NCBI GenBank assembly: GCA_038210655.1
Contig: JBBQWM010000020.1
Coordinates: 1 to 64,000, forward strand
From: 54-19 sp038210655
Lineage (GTDB): Bacteria > Chloroflexota > Chloroflexia > Chloroheliales > Chloroheliaceae
DNA length: 64,000 bases
Direction of reading: 5' to 3'
Of this stretch, positions 25,382-34,243 are shown in pieces. The notes under the pieces are model-generated. The model did no database searches. It had not been told where the DNA came from and saw only the letters and a program-made list of their open reading frames with translations. Position 1 is the first letter of the stretch, and each line of letters opens with the position of its first letter. The position numbers and the translations under genes are program-made.

Positions 25382-26544
25382 ATGACCGGTAACAAGGTCA
25401 AAAAATTATCTTTCCTAGACCGGTTTCTAACTCTCTGGATTTTCCTGGCAATGGCCGTGGGAGTGGGTACGGGGTTTTTTTTTCCGGAGTAGAAGGCTTT
25501 ATTAATCAGTTTCAAGCCGGTACGACCAACATCCCGATTGCGATTGGCTTAATCCTGATGATGTACCCGCCCCTGGCTAAGGTCAAATACGAGGAACTGG
25601 GCGATGTCTTCCGTAACTGGCGGATTTTGCTAGTTTCTTTGGTTCAAAACTGGTTGATCGGCCCGGTTTTGATGTTCTTGCTGGCAATCCTCTTTCTGGG
25701 GGATAAACCGGAATATATGGTTGGCCTGATTATGATCGGTTTGGCCCGCTGTATTGCCATGGTCATCGTCTGGAACGAGTTGGCGCGGGGCGACAGTGAG
25801 TATGCCGCCGGACTGGTGGCTTTTAATAGCATTTTCCAGGTGCTTTTCTATAGTGTTTATGCCTGGTTCTTTATTACGGTTTTACCGCCATTATTCGGGC
25901 TCAAAGGGAGCATCGTCAATATTAGCATCGGTGAGATTGCCCAGAGCGTCTTCATTTACCTCGGTATACCCTTCCTGGCCGGTATGCTCACCCGTTTTGT
26001 ATTGCTGAAGACCAAAGGCCGTCAATGGTACGAAAAGCAATTTATTCCTAGAATTAGCCCCATTACTCTGGTAGCACTGCTCTTCACTATCTTAGTAATG
26101 TTCAGCCTTAAAGGGAGTCTAATAGTTCAGATACCTTTTGATGTGATACGTATTGCCATCCCCCTTTGCATCTATTTTGCAGTTATGTTCCTGGTCAGCT
26201 TCTGGATAGGCCACCGGATTGGAGCAGATTATTCCAAGACCGCGACGATTGCCTTCACCGCCTCTGGCAACAATTTTGAACTGGCGATAGCAGTTGCGGT
26301 CGCGGTCTTTGGCCTCAATTCAGGCCAGGCTTTTACAGCCGTGATCGGGCCACTGGTAGAAGTACCCGCCTTGATTGGGTTGGTAAGGGTGGCTTTTTAT
26401 TTCCAGCGCCGTTATTTTGGCAACGAAATCAAAGTGGCCCCTGCTAATTTGGTCGCCGCTGCCGCCGAAGTGGATTGCCCGACCACTATCGGCCCCGACC
26501 TGAGTAAGAAGTACCCTCAAACTGACCAGATCGAACGCTCCTAG
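25382..26544 (+). pseudogene. acr3: Arsenite efflux permease ACR3, frameshifted
   Basis: ACR3 pumps arsenite out of the cell. The true start is the ATG at 25382 (AGGAGG five bases upstream), giving LSFLDRFLTLWIFLAMAVGV, but this frame stops at TAG 25490-25492. The rest of the protein continues from the +2-shifted frame (GVEGFINQFQ...TTNIPIAIGLILMMYPPLAKVKY) with about ten membrane helices and the family's conserved Cys near LARCIAM. The shift coincides with a run of nine T (25475-25483); one extra T or two fewer restores the reading frame. It could be a sequencing error, slippage or a real mutation. Confidence 0.85.
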
Positions 26545-26619
26545 GTACGACCGAAAATTTAAGTTGCAAGCCAGCATACGTTATAAAGGTTAGCTTTAGT
26601 CAAGTATAGGAGATTTGTC

Positions 26620-27072
26620 ATGAGCACTACAAATAAAATACGAGTACTGTTCTTGTGTACCCACAATCAGGCTCGTTCTCAGATGGCGGAAGGGTTGTTG
26701 CGACAAGCCGGAGGCGACCGTTATGAGGTCTATAGTGCCGGTTCCATCCCGGCACTGGCGATCCATCCTATGGCTATCGAGGCCATGAGTAATATGGGCA
26801 TCGACATCAGCCAGCAAAAGCCCAAACACCTCAACGAGTTTTTAGACCAATCTTTTGATTACATTATTACCGTCTGCGATCGGATAAAGGATACCTGCCC
26901 GGATTTTCCAGGCGACCCGGAGCGTATTCACTGGAGCTTTCCCGACCCGGTAGAGTTTGACGGACCAATTGAGGAGTGGGAAGACCGATTTAGCCAGATC
27001 GCTATTGGGCTGATGGGTCGCATCCGGCTTTTGATGCAACTCCCCAGGCCGAACCGCTTGGTCAAGAGTTAG
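26620..27072 (+). CDS. arsC: Arsenate reductase, low-molecular-weight phosphatase type
   Basis: Reduces arsenate to arsenite for export. 150 residues with the P-loop LCTHNQARSQMAEG (Cx5R-like catalytic loop), then FDYIITVCDRIKDTCPDFPGD carrying the resolving cysteines, and HWSFPDP. These match the thioredoxin-coupled ArsC class. AGGAG precedes the ATG. A second copy follows after 24 bases; the C-terminus here lacks the ALAQ-type tail. Confidence 0.93.
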   Translation: MSTTNKIRVLFLCTHNQARSQMAEGLLRQAGGDRYEVYSAGSIPALAIHPMAIEAMSNMGIDISQQKPKHLNEFLDQSFDYIITVCDRIKDTCPDFPGDPERIHWSFPDPVEFDGPIEEWEDRFSQIAIGLMGRIRLLMQLPRPNRLVKS

Positions 27073-27096
27073 AAGTAGGTGAAAGGAACCCTATTT

Positions 27097-27528
27097 ATGA
27101 CGCGAGTTTTGTTTTTGTGTACCCACAATTCGGCCCGCTCCCAAATGGCCGAGGGGTTATTACGGGCGTTGGGCGCGGACGAGTTTGAAAGCTTTAGCGC
27201 CGGAACCGAGGCTACCCACGTTCGACCTCTGGCAATCAAAGCGATGGCCGAACTCGGCATCGACATTAGCGGGCAACGCTCGAAAGTATTGACCGAGTAT
27301 CTTTCGCAACCCTTCGATTACGTCATTACCGTCTGCGATCAGGCTAACGAGAGTTGCCCGATCTTTCCAGGCGCGACCTACCGACTACATTGGAGCTTTC
27401 CCGACCCTTCCAAAGCAACCGGCAGCGAAGAACAGCAACTAGCGGTCTATCGAGAGGTACGCGACAGCATTGCGGCCCGTATCAAGGAGCAATTCGCGCT
27501 GGCTCAAGCGGCTCCAGTGGCTTCTTGA
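27097..27528 (+). CDS. arsC: Arsenate reductase, second copy
   Basis: 143 residues, clearly related to the preceding gene (P-loop LCTHNSARSQMAEGLLRALG; FDYVITVCDQANESCPIFPG; HWSFPDPSKA). I start at the ATG at 27097 with AAAGGAA upstream; the GTG 18 bases earlier gives a non-family extension. Two adjacent ArsC genes suggest an old tandem duplication, with possible specialisation. Confidence 0.92.
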   Translation: MTRVLFLCTHNSARSQMAEGLLRALGADEFESFSAGTEATHVRPLAIKAMAELGIDISGQRSKVLTEYLSQPFDYVITVCDQANESCPIFPGATYRLHWSFPDPSKATGSEEQQLAVYREVRDSIAARIKEQFALAQAAPVAS

Positions 27529-27578
27529 CCAAAAATTTAGCAGATCAGGAATAAGCCAATTTACCTATCAATAACATA

Positions 27579-27606
27579 TTGACAAATCGAAATATATCTA
27601 TATAAT
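27579..27606 (+). promoter_or_regulatory. Second arsenic-island promoter
   Basis: TTGACA at 27579-27584 and TATAAT at 27601-27606, 16 bases apart, with a spacer aatcgaaatatatcta like the arsR promoter spacer. Probably repressed by the same ArsR and drives arsI. Confidence 0.7.
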
Positions 27607-27714
27607 GCTAGGTGTAAGGTCTCAAAGAGTTTTAAGGGTTTGAAAACTAGCCAACCCTTTCTCAGGGGTAAACATATTGATTTTCTTCGATTTAGAAAAC
27701 AAGGAGCAAAGAAG

Positions 27715-28263
27715 ATGACCACCGAAGTACAGGAGCGCACCAGCGCAGTCGAGTTCGCCACTACTACCAGAGTACATGTCTCGATCAACGCCAGCAACGT
27801 AGAGCGGTCGTTACCGTTCTATCAGGTTTTATTTGCACAGGAGCCGAGCAAAATCCGGCCCGGTTATGCCAAATTCGAGGTAGTCGAACCGCCGGTTAAT
27901 TTTACCCTCAACGAAAATTCCAGCTTTACCCCCGGTGGTACTATTTCCCACTTTGGCATCCAGGTCAAAAGTACGGCGGAAGTGCTGGCGGCTAAAGACC
28001 GCTTTATCCAATCCGGTCTGGCGACCTTTGACGAAGAAAACGTGACTTGTTGCTACGCGGTGCAGGATAAAGTATGGGTGACTGACCCGGACGGTAATAG
28101 CTGGGAGGTTTTCGTGGTGCTGGAAGCGGATGCCCCGGTACATTCCGCCAACCGACCGGGCCTAGAAGCAGAGCCGATTGCCTGTTGCACTCCGGCCACT
28201 TCGTCCGCCCTGAATCGACAACCGCTCGAACTGGTTGGCAAGGCTGCCAATAGCTGCTGTTAA
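27715..28263 (+). CDS. ArsI/CadI family metalloenzyme
   Basis: A VOC-fold protein of 182 residues. ArsI cleaves the carbon-arsenic bond of trivalent methylarsenicals; CadI relatives are metal-induced. Visible are the paired repeats TRVHVSINASNVERSLPFYQ and HFGIQV, the vicinal cysteines in NVTCCYAVQDKVWVTDPDGN, and a Cys-rich tail (CCTP, NSCC). I start at the ATG at 27715 with AAGGAG upstream. No arsM is nearby, so environmental methylarsenite rather than self-made product may be the substrate. Confidence 0.87.
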   Translation: MTTEVQERTSAVEFATTTRVHVSINASNVERSLPFYQVLFAQEPSKIRPGYAKFEVVEPPVNFTLNENSSFTPGGTISHFGIQVKSTAEVLAAKDRFIQSGLATFDEENVTCCYAVQDKVWVTDPDGNSWEVFVVLEADAPVHSANRPGLEAEPIACCTPATSSALNRQPLELVGKAANSCC

Positions 28264-28301
28264 GAACTTATTCAGGGACTCAAAAATAATAAAATATCCC
28301 G

Positions 28302-28377
28302 GTAGGGGCAACCCTGGGTGGTTGCCCGTGAACACCCGACACGGCCTCCGAGGGCGACCACCCAGGGTCGCCCCTAC
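28302..28377. repeat. Dispersed palindromic repeat, GGGGCGA family (copy 3)
   Basis: Arms gtaggggcaaccctgggtgg and ccacccagggtcgcccctac are near-perfect inverted copies around ccgtgaacacccgacacgg. Between the convergent arsI and holA genes. Confidence 0.85.
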
Positions 28378-28405
28378 TCAATAATTCTGCAATTTGCTAT
28401 AAAAC

Positions 28406-29452
28406 TTAGCGGTTCTGGCAAATCTCGGTAATCAGGAGGTCGAGTTGGGCGGCAAGGTCGGCCCGACCGGTTTTGTCGGCGTAGTCCAGTTCGGTTAGGC
28501 GAGAGTAAAGGCGGTCGAGACGCTCGGCCTGGAAATTGCGGGTAAGCGGCAAAGTCTTTTCGATCCGAAAGGGATGCATGCCGGTCGCCTGAGCGATCTC
28601 GTTGACGCTCTTGCGGGCGGCGTACATTTCGCGGATACGGATCAGGTCATAAACTTGCTTGCAGATGAGGTTAAAGACCTGCCGGGTGAACCCGGCCCGG
28701 TTGAGGGTTGTTTCGTTTCGCAAACGGTTAAGCTGGCCCAGACTACCTTTCAGGTCGCAACGGGCCAGCGCGTCGGTCAAGTCCCAGACTTTGGTCTCCT
28801 GTACATCGGCGGTCATATTCTCGACCATCGCGGCAGTTACAGGCTGACCTTCCCCGGCATAAGCGGCCAGCTTTTGCAGTTCGTTATGAATACGGTACAA
28901 GTCGCTACCGAGGTACTGACGCAAGAGACCCGGCACGGTCCGGTCGAGCTTGATTTTTTCATGGGCAGCGTGCTGGCTGATCCAATGTTCGAGGGCCAGG
29001 TCTTTGGGCGGCGCAAACTCGCGCAAGGCCCCGTGTTTATCGACCGCCTTGTAAACCAGGTCGCTTTTGGCCGCCTTTTCTTCTACCAGCACCAGAATAG
29101 TCGTCGAAGGGATGCGCGGTATAAATTCCAAAAAGCGTTCGCGAGGCGAAGTTGGAGCCGAGGTCGCTGTACCACGTGATTTGACCGAAGCCCGCGCCGC
29201 GGCCTTTTCCTCAGATGCCGCGCTCTTGCCTAGCTTTGCCAGCAACCCGCTAACTACGACCACCCGCTTCTCACTCAAAAAAGGATAAGCGTCAGCATTA
29301 TTAAAAACTTCGTCAATAACAAAGCCGCTTTTAAGCGCATCTAGCTTACAAAAATTAAAATCCTCTGCATCGGTCGGGACGTTCTCAGTTTTGAGCCGAT
29401 TGACTTCTTCCAGGAGGGAAAAGCGGTCTTCACCGTAAAATAGATAGATCAT
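28406..29452 (-). CDS. holA: DNA polymerase III subunit delta
   Basis: The clamp-loader subunit that opens the sliding clamp. 348 residues, starting MIYLFYGEDRFSLLEEVNRL, with the family pattern NNADAYPFLSEKRVVVVSGL, TILVLVEEKAAKSDLVYKAV, LRQYLGSDLYRIHNELQKLA and the C-terminal helical collar. The start is the ATG at 29452; the 13-residue longer form reads through the terminator hairpin region. An intrinsic terminator and structured RNA lie just upstream. Confidence 0.92.
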   Translation of the reverse strand: MIYLFYGEDRFSLLEEVNRLKTENVPTDAEDFNFCKLDALKSGFVIDEVFNNADAYPFLSEKRVVVVSGLLAKLGKSAASEEKAAARASVKSRGTATSAPTSPRERFLEFIPRIPSTTILVLVEEKAAKSDLVYKAVDKHGALREFAPPKDLALEHWISQHAAHEKIKLDRTVPGLLRQYLGSDLYRIHNELQKLAAYAGEGQPVTAAMVENMTADVQETKVWDLTDALARCDLKGSLGQLNRLRNETTLNRAGFTRQVFNLICKQVYDLIRIREMYAARKSVNEIAQATGMHPFRIEKTLPLTRNFQAERLDRLYSRLTELDYADKTGRADLAAQLDLLITEICQNR

Positions 29453-29471
29453 CTTTTGCTTTTTGGAAACT

Positions 29472-29494
29472 AAAAAGGGGTGTAAAAACACCCC
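29472..29494 (-). terminator. Intrinsic terminator of the structured RNA before holA
   Basis: The stem ggggtgtttttacacccc (29477-29494 on the minus strand) is followed by five T. It ends 20 bases before the holA ATG. Confidence 0.8.
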
Positions 29495-29677
29495 GCCGGG
29501 CCGTGTGTACTAGGTTCTGAACCTGTATATACAGGTGGGTATCTATCCCCAGACATCAGCATCAAGCCAAACGGCTTATCCAGCCGGACTCTGCCTACCT
29601 TCCGCGAAAATCGACTCCCTAGTAGAAGCTGTTGGAACAAAACTTCGTTAACATCACCAACTCGGCAGGGCGATTAT
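29472..29677 (-). ncRNA. Structured RNA upstream of holA (unidentified; 6S-like or leader)
   Basis: About 205 bases between a clear promoter and an intrinsic terminator, with no coding frame. The ends can pair (positions 29663-29670 with 29491-29498, eight pairs). Inside are competing stems: 29512-29524 versus 29521-29536, and 29564-29577 versus 29572-29586. The size and end-pairing recall 6S RNA, but I cannot match known consensus sequences; a transcription attenuator for holA is the other reading, since the closing stem shares bases with the terminator. Confidence 0.6.
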
Positions 29678-29683
29678 GGAGAT

Positions 29684-29712
29684 ATGATAGCACAACAAAA
29701 GGGCTTTGACAA
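29684..29712 (-). promoter_or_regulatory. Promoter of the structured RNA
   Basis: On the minus strand TTGTCA (29707-29712) and TATCAT (29684-29689) are separated by exactly 17 bases, placing the transcript start near 29677. Confidence 0.75.
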
Positions 29713-29821
29713 GTAATTTTGCACTAAGATTCGGCGCTGGCATGATCGATTTTTCTATCAAAATGCCACTTTCCATTAGGTCTTTTTACCCTTTGACATG
29801 GGCCAGATTGCTTTTAATTGT

Positions 29822-30406
29822 TTACGGCTGTTTAAGCCCAAAAAGCAATAAGCTCCACAGATCATCAAACTCCTGGGCATAGGTAGAGCGCGACCACTCG
29901 TGAGCATGAACAGGGTGATGGAAACGCGCGGTTGCCGTTAGAAGCGCCCTGGCTATGACAGCGCTATCCCCCGGCTTAAATTCGCTTGAGGTCATCCCAT
30001 CCTGGATAATCCGGGCTAGTTGGCGGGTTAATTCAGCCAGATGATCCTTAACCACCCAGTCGGATTCTTCGGCTAGTTGGTGGTACATTGTGAATAATTC
30101 CGGGTCTTCCAGCACTTTTACCCGCTTGATTTGCATAAGGGTATCGAACCAGCGCCGTAGTCGCACTATAGCGCTGCCCGGTTCGTCACAAATCGTCGCC
30201 AAAGGAGCCGCGACCCGGTGTAACCAACGCTCGGCGACCGCTTCCCGAAGAGCGGCTTTGCTGGAAAAATGGCGGTAAAGAGTGCCGTGGCTGACGTTAA
30301 GCGCCCGCGCTACGTCAACCACAGTGGCCTTGCCCGGCCCAAAGCGGCGGAGTACCTGCTCGGCAGTATCGAGAATAGTTTGGGGGGATAGTGGAGCGTC
30401 TTCCAA
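29822..30406 (-). CDS. TetR/AcrR family transcriptional regulator
   Basis: 194 residues: helix-turn-helix VVDVARALNVSHGTLYRHFS with the following KAALREAVAERWL, then a ligand domain with the YbiH/AcrR-like core LYRHF...LEDPELFTMYHQLA. It lies 70 bases downstream of an SDR gene on the same strand, so it probably regulates that gene and itself through the palindromes at 31241-31322. Confidence 0.9.
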   Translation of the reverse strand: MEDAPLSPQTILDTAEQVLRRFGPGKATVVDVARALNVSHGTLYRHFSSKAALREAVAERWLHRVAAPLATICDEPGSAIVRLRRWFDTLMQIKRVKVLEDPELFTMYHQLAEESDWVVKDHLAELTRQLARIIQDGMTSSEFKPGDSAVIARALLTATARFHHPVHAHEWSRSTYAQEFDDLWSLLLFGLKQP

Positions 30407-30476
30407 GTTATAAACCTCATTTTATATGGCTTTAATATCGGCTCTCTTAAAGGTGGGCTTTTGACATTGTACCATG

Positions 30477-31217
30477 CTATGAGCGAGGTTGGTTGATTTG
30501 ATTAAAGGTGGCATCTAGTTCTTCGCGGGAGGCTCGGCTGGTTTTTTTGGAAGAGCCGTAAGGAATTTCTGAATTTCCCTTGTCGATGACTTTGAAAACT
30601 GCATCGGCAAATTCATCCAAAGGCACATCCAGTGTATGAAGCCCGACACCGCCAAGATTGGTATTAACCGCCGGGGGTATAACCTCGATTACTTCAACCG
30701 GTGTTTTAGAGAGTTGACTCCTTAGCGATAGGGTCAGCGAATGCATAGCCGCTTTGGTAGCACTGTAAACCGGGGCCATCGCAAGGGGGGCAAAAGCCAG
30801 CCCCGAACTGACATTGATAAGGGTGGGACGGGTCTGCTTTAGCAGATGGGGTAGAAAAAGCATAGTAAGATGTACCGGGGCTTCCAGGTTGATCTCAATT
30901 TCCTGCCGGACTTGCGCCCATTCCTGGGCCTCGGTGAACTGAAAACGACGTTGAATACCGGCGTTATTGACCAGCACGTTTAGGTTGGGGAATTCGCTCG
31001 TAACCGAATGGAATAACGCAATCCGGTCGGCTTCAATTGCCACATCGCAGACCCGGATGTGTAGTTCGGGATACTTCGCTTGCGCCTCGCGTAATTTATC
31101 CTCCCGACGACCACAAATAATGACCCGATTACCGGCGGCTAAAAACCGTTCCGCCAGGGCAAGTCCGATGCCTTCCGAGCCACCGGTAACAAGAATGGTA
31201 TTTGAAGTTAAATTCAT
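30477..31217 (-). CDS. Short-chain dehydrogenase/reductase
   Basis: An NAD(P)-dependent oxidoreductase with the dinucleotide motif TGGSEGIGLALAE, NNAG, the catalytic Ser (NVSSGLAFAPL) and YSATK (YxxxK). 246 residues from the ATG at 31217, which has GGAGG upstream; the longer TTG form starts inside that site. The end SKKTSRASREELDATFNQIN resembles DltE-like SDRs of unknown substrate. First gene of an operon with the TetR gene. Confidence 0.92.
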   Translation of the reverse strand: MNLTSNTILVTGGSEGIGLALAERFLAAGNRVIICGRREDKLREAQAKYPELHIRVCDVAIEADRIALFHSVTSEFPNLNVLVNNAGIQRRFQFTEAQEWAQVRQEIEINLEAPVHLTMLFLPHLLKQTRPTLINVSSGLAFAPLAMAPVYSATKAAMHSLTLSLRSQLSKTPVEVIEVIPPAVNTNLGGVGLHTLDVPLDEFADAVFKVIDKGNSEIPYGSSKKTSRASREELDATFNQINQPRS

Positions 31218-31240
31218 CTTAAAATCCTCCAAGCTCAGCT

Positions 31241-31322
31241 TATAATCAATTTGGGCCGACTAGGTGTAGGCTCAAATTGATTATAACATATCAAATGACA
31301 AAAGTCAATATCTGTCATTTGA
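31241..31322 (-). promoter_or_regulatory. SDR-tetR promoter covered by two perfect palindromes
   Basis: Minus-strand promoter TTGACT (31303-31308) and TATAAT (31280-31285), 17 bases apart. Around the -35 box, tcaaatgaca (31291-31300) and tgtcatttga (31313-31322) are exact inverted copies. Around the -10 box and start, a 13-base arm at 31241-31253 pairs with 31273-31285. Both are good operator candidates for the TetR protein. Confidence 0.8.
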
Positions 31323-31372
31323 TTGTTGTCTGTGAGATTTAGTAATAAGTATAATGGGAAGGTCTTAATACG

Positions 31373-31837
31373 TTATTCCAAAGTGGCTCTTAGACGGGTG
31401 AGGCACTTCAAAATTTCGGGCCGGTTTTTGGCGCTTATCAACCAGGCCGGTAGCTTCTCGGATAGCGGTGTGACCCTTGAGGTAGTCTCTCTTAATTCGG
31501 CTTCAACATAGCGTTCCAGAAAATCAAGGTGCGCTTCGTTAAAGGCCCACAACGTTTCGCCACAGCAAGGTGTTTGCAACCAGAGCGGCAACTCAAAATA
31601 CCAATCGCACAGTGTGCGCCGGGATATAACTTTCTTTTGCCAATCTTTGGTATAGCCGCATTGGAGACATAACAACCGACGTGGGGCGAAAAGAAGCGCT
31701 GTAAATTTAACTGGTTCTTCGCCGGGGGGTTCAAGGACGACTACCTGGGCGCATTTTTCGCAACGTGGACAACGCACCAGGAATTTGCGGCTAAACTCTT
31801 CCAGGCTTTCCCCAGCCTGCCTAAATCTTTTCTGCAT
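31373..31837 (-). CDS. Zinc-ribbon protein of unknown function
   Basis: 154 residues with three cysteine pairs: CPRCEKCAQ near 23, CLQCG near 57 and CCG near 92, which suggests structural zinc sites. The middle and C-terminal parts (WYFELPLWLQTPCCGETLWA, HLDFLERYVEAELRE) match small TFIIB-type zinc-ribbon-containing proteins that I recall from soil bacteria, none with a defined role. Lies divergent from the CDC48-like gene. Confidence 0.7.
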   Translation of the reverse strand: MQKRFRQAGESLEEFSRKFLVRCPRCEKCAQVVVLEPPGEEPVKFTALLFAPRRLLCLQCGYTKDWQKKVISRRTLCDWYFELPLWLQTPCCGETLWAFNEAHLDFLERYVEAELRETTSRVTPLSEKLPAWLISAKNRPEILKCLTRLRATLE

Positions 31838-31937
31838 AGCTTTACTTACCGTTCAAGATACTAACAAATTTAGATTGCCCTATTCTACCAAAAAAGACCC
31901 CGTATATAGCTAATCCGAGATCAACTGCCAATGCTAA

Positions 31938-31966
31938 TTGACCTTTTGGGTTGGATTTGGCACAAT
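31938..31966 (+). promoter_or_regulatory. Possible promoter of the CDC48-like gene
   Basis: TTGACC (31938-31943) and CACAAT (31961-31966) are 17 bases apart, about 70 bases before the start codon. Confidence 0.4.
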
Positions 31967-32038
31967 GCTAGTGTTCAGGTCAATAGTATGGGCTGATGCG
32001 AAGCGGTGGCAAGAGACAGACCCTAGAACGAGGACAAC

Positions 32039-34243
32039 ATGCAAGTAGAAGAACTGTTGAAGTTGCGGGTGGCGGAAGCGACCCCGCGTGATGTAGGCCG
32101 GACGGTTATCCGTCTTGACCCTTCCGATATGCGGGCGCTAGGCGCGAACGTCGGCGACGTAGTGGAAATCCGAGGCGGGGGCGGGTTGACTGCCGCTAAA
32201 GTGCTGCCGGCCTTTGTGGAAGATCGCGGCAAACAGCAGGTGCAGATGGACGGCATCTTGCGGGCCAATTGCGGCGCACCCCTCGAAACCGAAGTCAATT
32301 TGCGGTTGGTTCCGACCGTCGCGGCCCGTAGTCTGGTGATTGCGCCGCTTGGCAACAACGCCAACTGGGAGCCACTCAACTCCAACCGCCACGCGCTCTA
32401 CTTCAAGCGCTTGTTCGAGGGACTGGTAGTGCAGGTCGGTAATGTCGTGCGGGTCAATTTGTTTGGAACCAGTTTTCAAGAGTTTTTGATCGAAGAAGTG
32501 ATCCCCGCCGGGCAACCGTTGGTGGTCGGGCCGGGAACCGCCGTCCGTCTACACAGCAATCAGGCTGAGGCTAGTCGGGTGCGACCCCGTCGCCCCGGCG
32601 GCTACGGCGTAACTTATGAGGATGTAGGCGGACTTTCCCGCGAAATGAGTCGTATTCGCGAAATGATCGAGCTACCACTCAAGCATCCCGAAGTTTTCGA
32701 GCGGTTGGGGATCGAAGCGCCCAAAGGGGTGCTGCTCTATGGCCCGCCCGGAACCGGCAAGACTATGATCGCACGGGCCGTCGCTACCGAGGCCAACGCC
32801 TACTTTATCAGCGTCAACGGCCCTGAAATCGCCCACAGCCTTTACGGGCAAAGCGAAGCCCATTTGCGTAAGATTTTTCAGGATGCCCAGCAACGCGCTC
32901 CCAGCATCATCTTTTTGGATGAAATCGACGCGATTGCTTCCAAACGTTCGGAAGCCTTTCACGAAATCGACCGGCGGATCGTAGCTCAACTGCTGGCTCT
33001 GATGGACGGTTTACAGGCGCGGGGCCGGGTAGTGGTGATTGGCGCGACCAACCTGCCCGGCAATCTGGACCCGGCCTTGCGTCGTCCTGGTCGCTTCGAC
33101 CGCGAACTGGCTATCAAAGTACCGGATCGCCGAGGTCGCCACGAAATCCTGGGTATCTATACGCGCGGCATGCCTGTAGCGGACGACTTTGACCTTGATC
33201 TCCTGGCGGACATTACGCACGGCTTTGTCGGGGCTGACCTGGCGGCTCTCTGCCGGGAAGCGGCTTTGGCAGCCCTTCGACGGCTCTTTCCCGATTTCGA
33301 GTTTGTCCAGGGAGCCTTCTCCTTCGACCAGTTGCTTAGTTTGCGAGTAGAAATGGTCGATTTTCGGACGGCTCTGACCGAGGTCGAACCAAGCGCTTTG
33401 CGCGAAGTCTATACCGAAGTTCCCAATGTTACCTGGGAGCAAATCGGCGGACTGGACGACGTAAAACAGGCCCTGCACGAAGCGGTCGATTGGCCCTTGC
33501 GCTACGGAGATTTGCTCAAGCAGGCCGGAGCGCGTGCGCCCAAAGGGGTGCTGCTTTATGGCCCACCCGGAACTGGCAAAACGCTGGTGGCCCAGGCTAT
33601 CGCCAGTCAGAGCGGGATCAACTTTATTTCGGTGCGCGGGCCGGAACTACTTTCCAAGTGGGTTGGAGAGTCGGAGAAAGCCGTCCGGGAGATTTTTAAG
33701 AAGGCCCGCGCCGCCGCGCCCTGTATTATCTTTCTGGACGAACTGGACTCGCTGGCTCCTTTGCGCGGCCTACACAGCAACGACCCGGTAGGCGAACGGG
33801 TGGTGGCCCAATTGCTGACCGAAATGGACGGCGCGGCGGCTTCGAGCGGGATCATTGTGCTGGGCGCGACTAATCGGCCCGACATGCTCGACCCGGCCTT
33901 GCTGCGCCCCGGTCGCTTTGATACCAAAATCGAACTGCCCTTGCCCGATAAAGCCACCCGCTTACGTATCTTGCAAGTACACATGACCGGCAAGCCCCTG
34001 GCTGATATGGAGCTTTTGCCGCGTCTGGCGGATGAAACCGGCGGATGGTCGGGGGCCGATATTGAGGTCTTTTGCAACCGGGCAGCCCTCAATGCGCTTG
34101 GTCGGGTCATCAATGCCGCCCAGGATGATGTCGAACCGGCCCTTAGCATCACAGCCCAGGACCTCGATGATGCCCTGGATTTTGTAGAAGGCCAACGGTT
34201 TATTCAACCGAATTTGGCCCCTAACGAAGAAGAAGGCGCTTAG
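32039..34243 (+). CDS. CDC48/VAT-family double AAA ATPase
   Basis: 734 residues, close to archaeal VAT. An N-terminal double-psi-barrel domain (1-190) precedes two AAA modules. D1 has GPPGTGKT at 235 and DEIDAIASKR; D2 has GPPGTGKT at 508 and DELDSLAPLRG, with arginine-finger regions RRPGRFD and LRPGRFD. It should form a hexamer that unfolds or extracts proteins using ATP. It has no C-terminal HbYX-like tail; the end is acidic (NEEEGA). A serine-rich unknown gene follows 141 bases later on the same strand. Confidence 0.93.
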   Translation: MQVEELLKLRVAEATPRDVGRTVIRLDPSDMRALGANVGDVVEIRGGGGLTAAKVLPAFVEDRGKQQVQMDGILRANCGAPLETEVNLRLVPTVAARSLVIAPLGNNANWEPLNSNRHALYFKRLFEGLVVQVGNVVRVNLFGTSFQEFLIEEVIPAGQPLVVGPGTAVRLHSNQAEASRVRPRRPGGYGVTYEDVGGLSREMSRIREMIELPLKHPEVFERLGIEAPKGVLLYGPPGTGKTMIARAVATEANAYFISVNGPEIAHSLYGQSEAHLRKIFQDAQQRAPSIIFLDEIDAIASKRSEAFHEIDRRIVAQLLALMDGLQARGRVVVIGATNLPGNLDPALRRPGRFDRELAIKVPDRRGRHEILGIYTRGMPVADDFDLDLLADITHGFVGADLAALCREAALAALRRLFPDFEFVQGAFSFDQLLSLRVEMVDFRTALTEVEPSALREVYTEVPNVTWEQIGGLDDVKQALHEAVDWPLRYGDLLKQAGARAPKGVLLYGPPGTGKTLVAQAIASQSGINFISVRGPELLSKWVGESEKAVREIFKKARAAAPCIIFLDELDSLAPLRGLHSNDPVGERVVAQLLTEMDGAAASSGIIVLGATNRPDMLDPALLRPGRFDTKIELPLPDKATRLRILQVHMTGKPLADMELLPRLADETGGWSGADIEVFCNRAALNALGRVINAAQDDVEPALSITAQDLDDALDFVEGQRFIQPNLAPNEEEGA

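Noticed and set aside
29472..29677. tmRNA, RNase P RNA or SRP RNA as identity of the structured RNA
   Set aside because: No CCA/T-loop end or tag reading frame, no RNase P core, no SRP GGAA-tetraloop helix that I can build.
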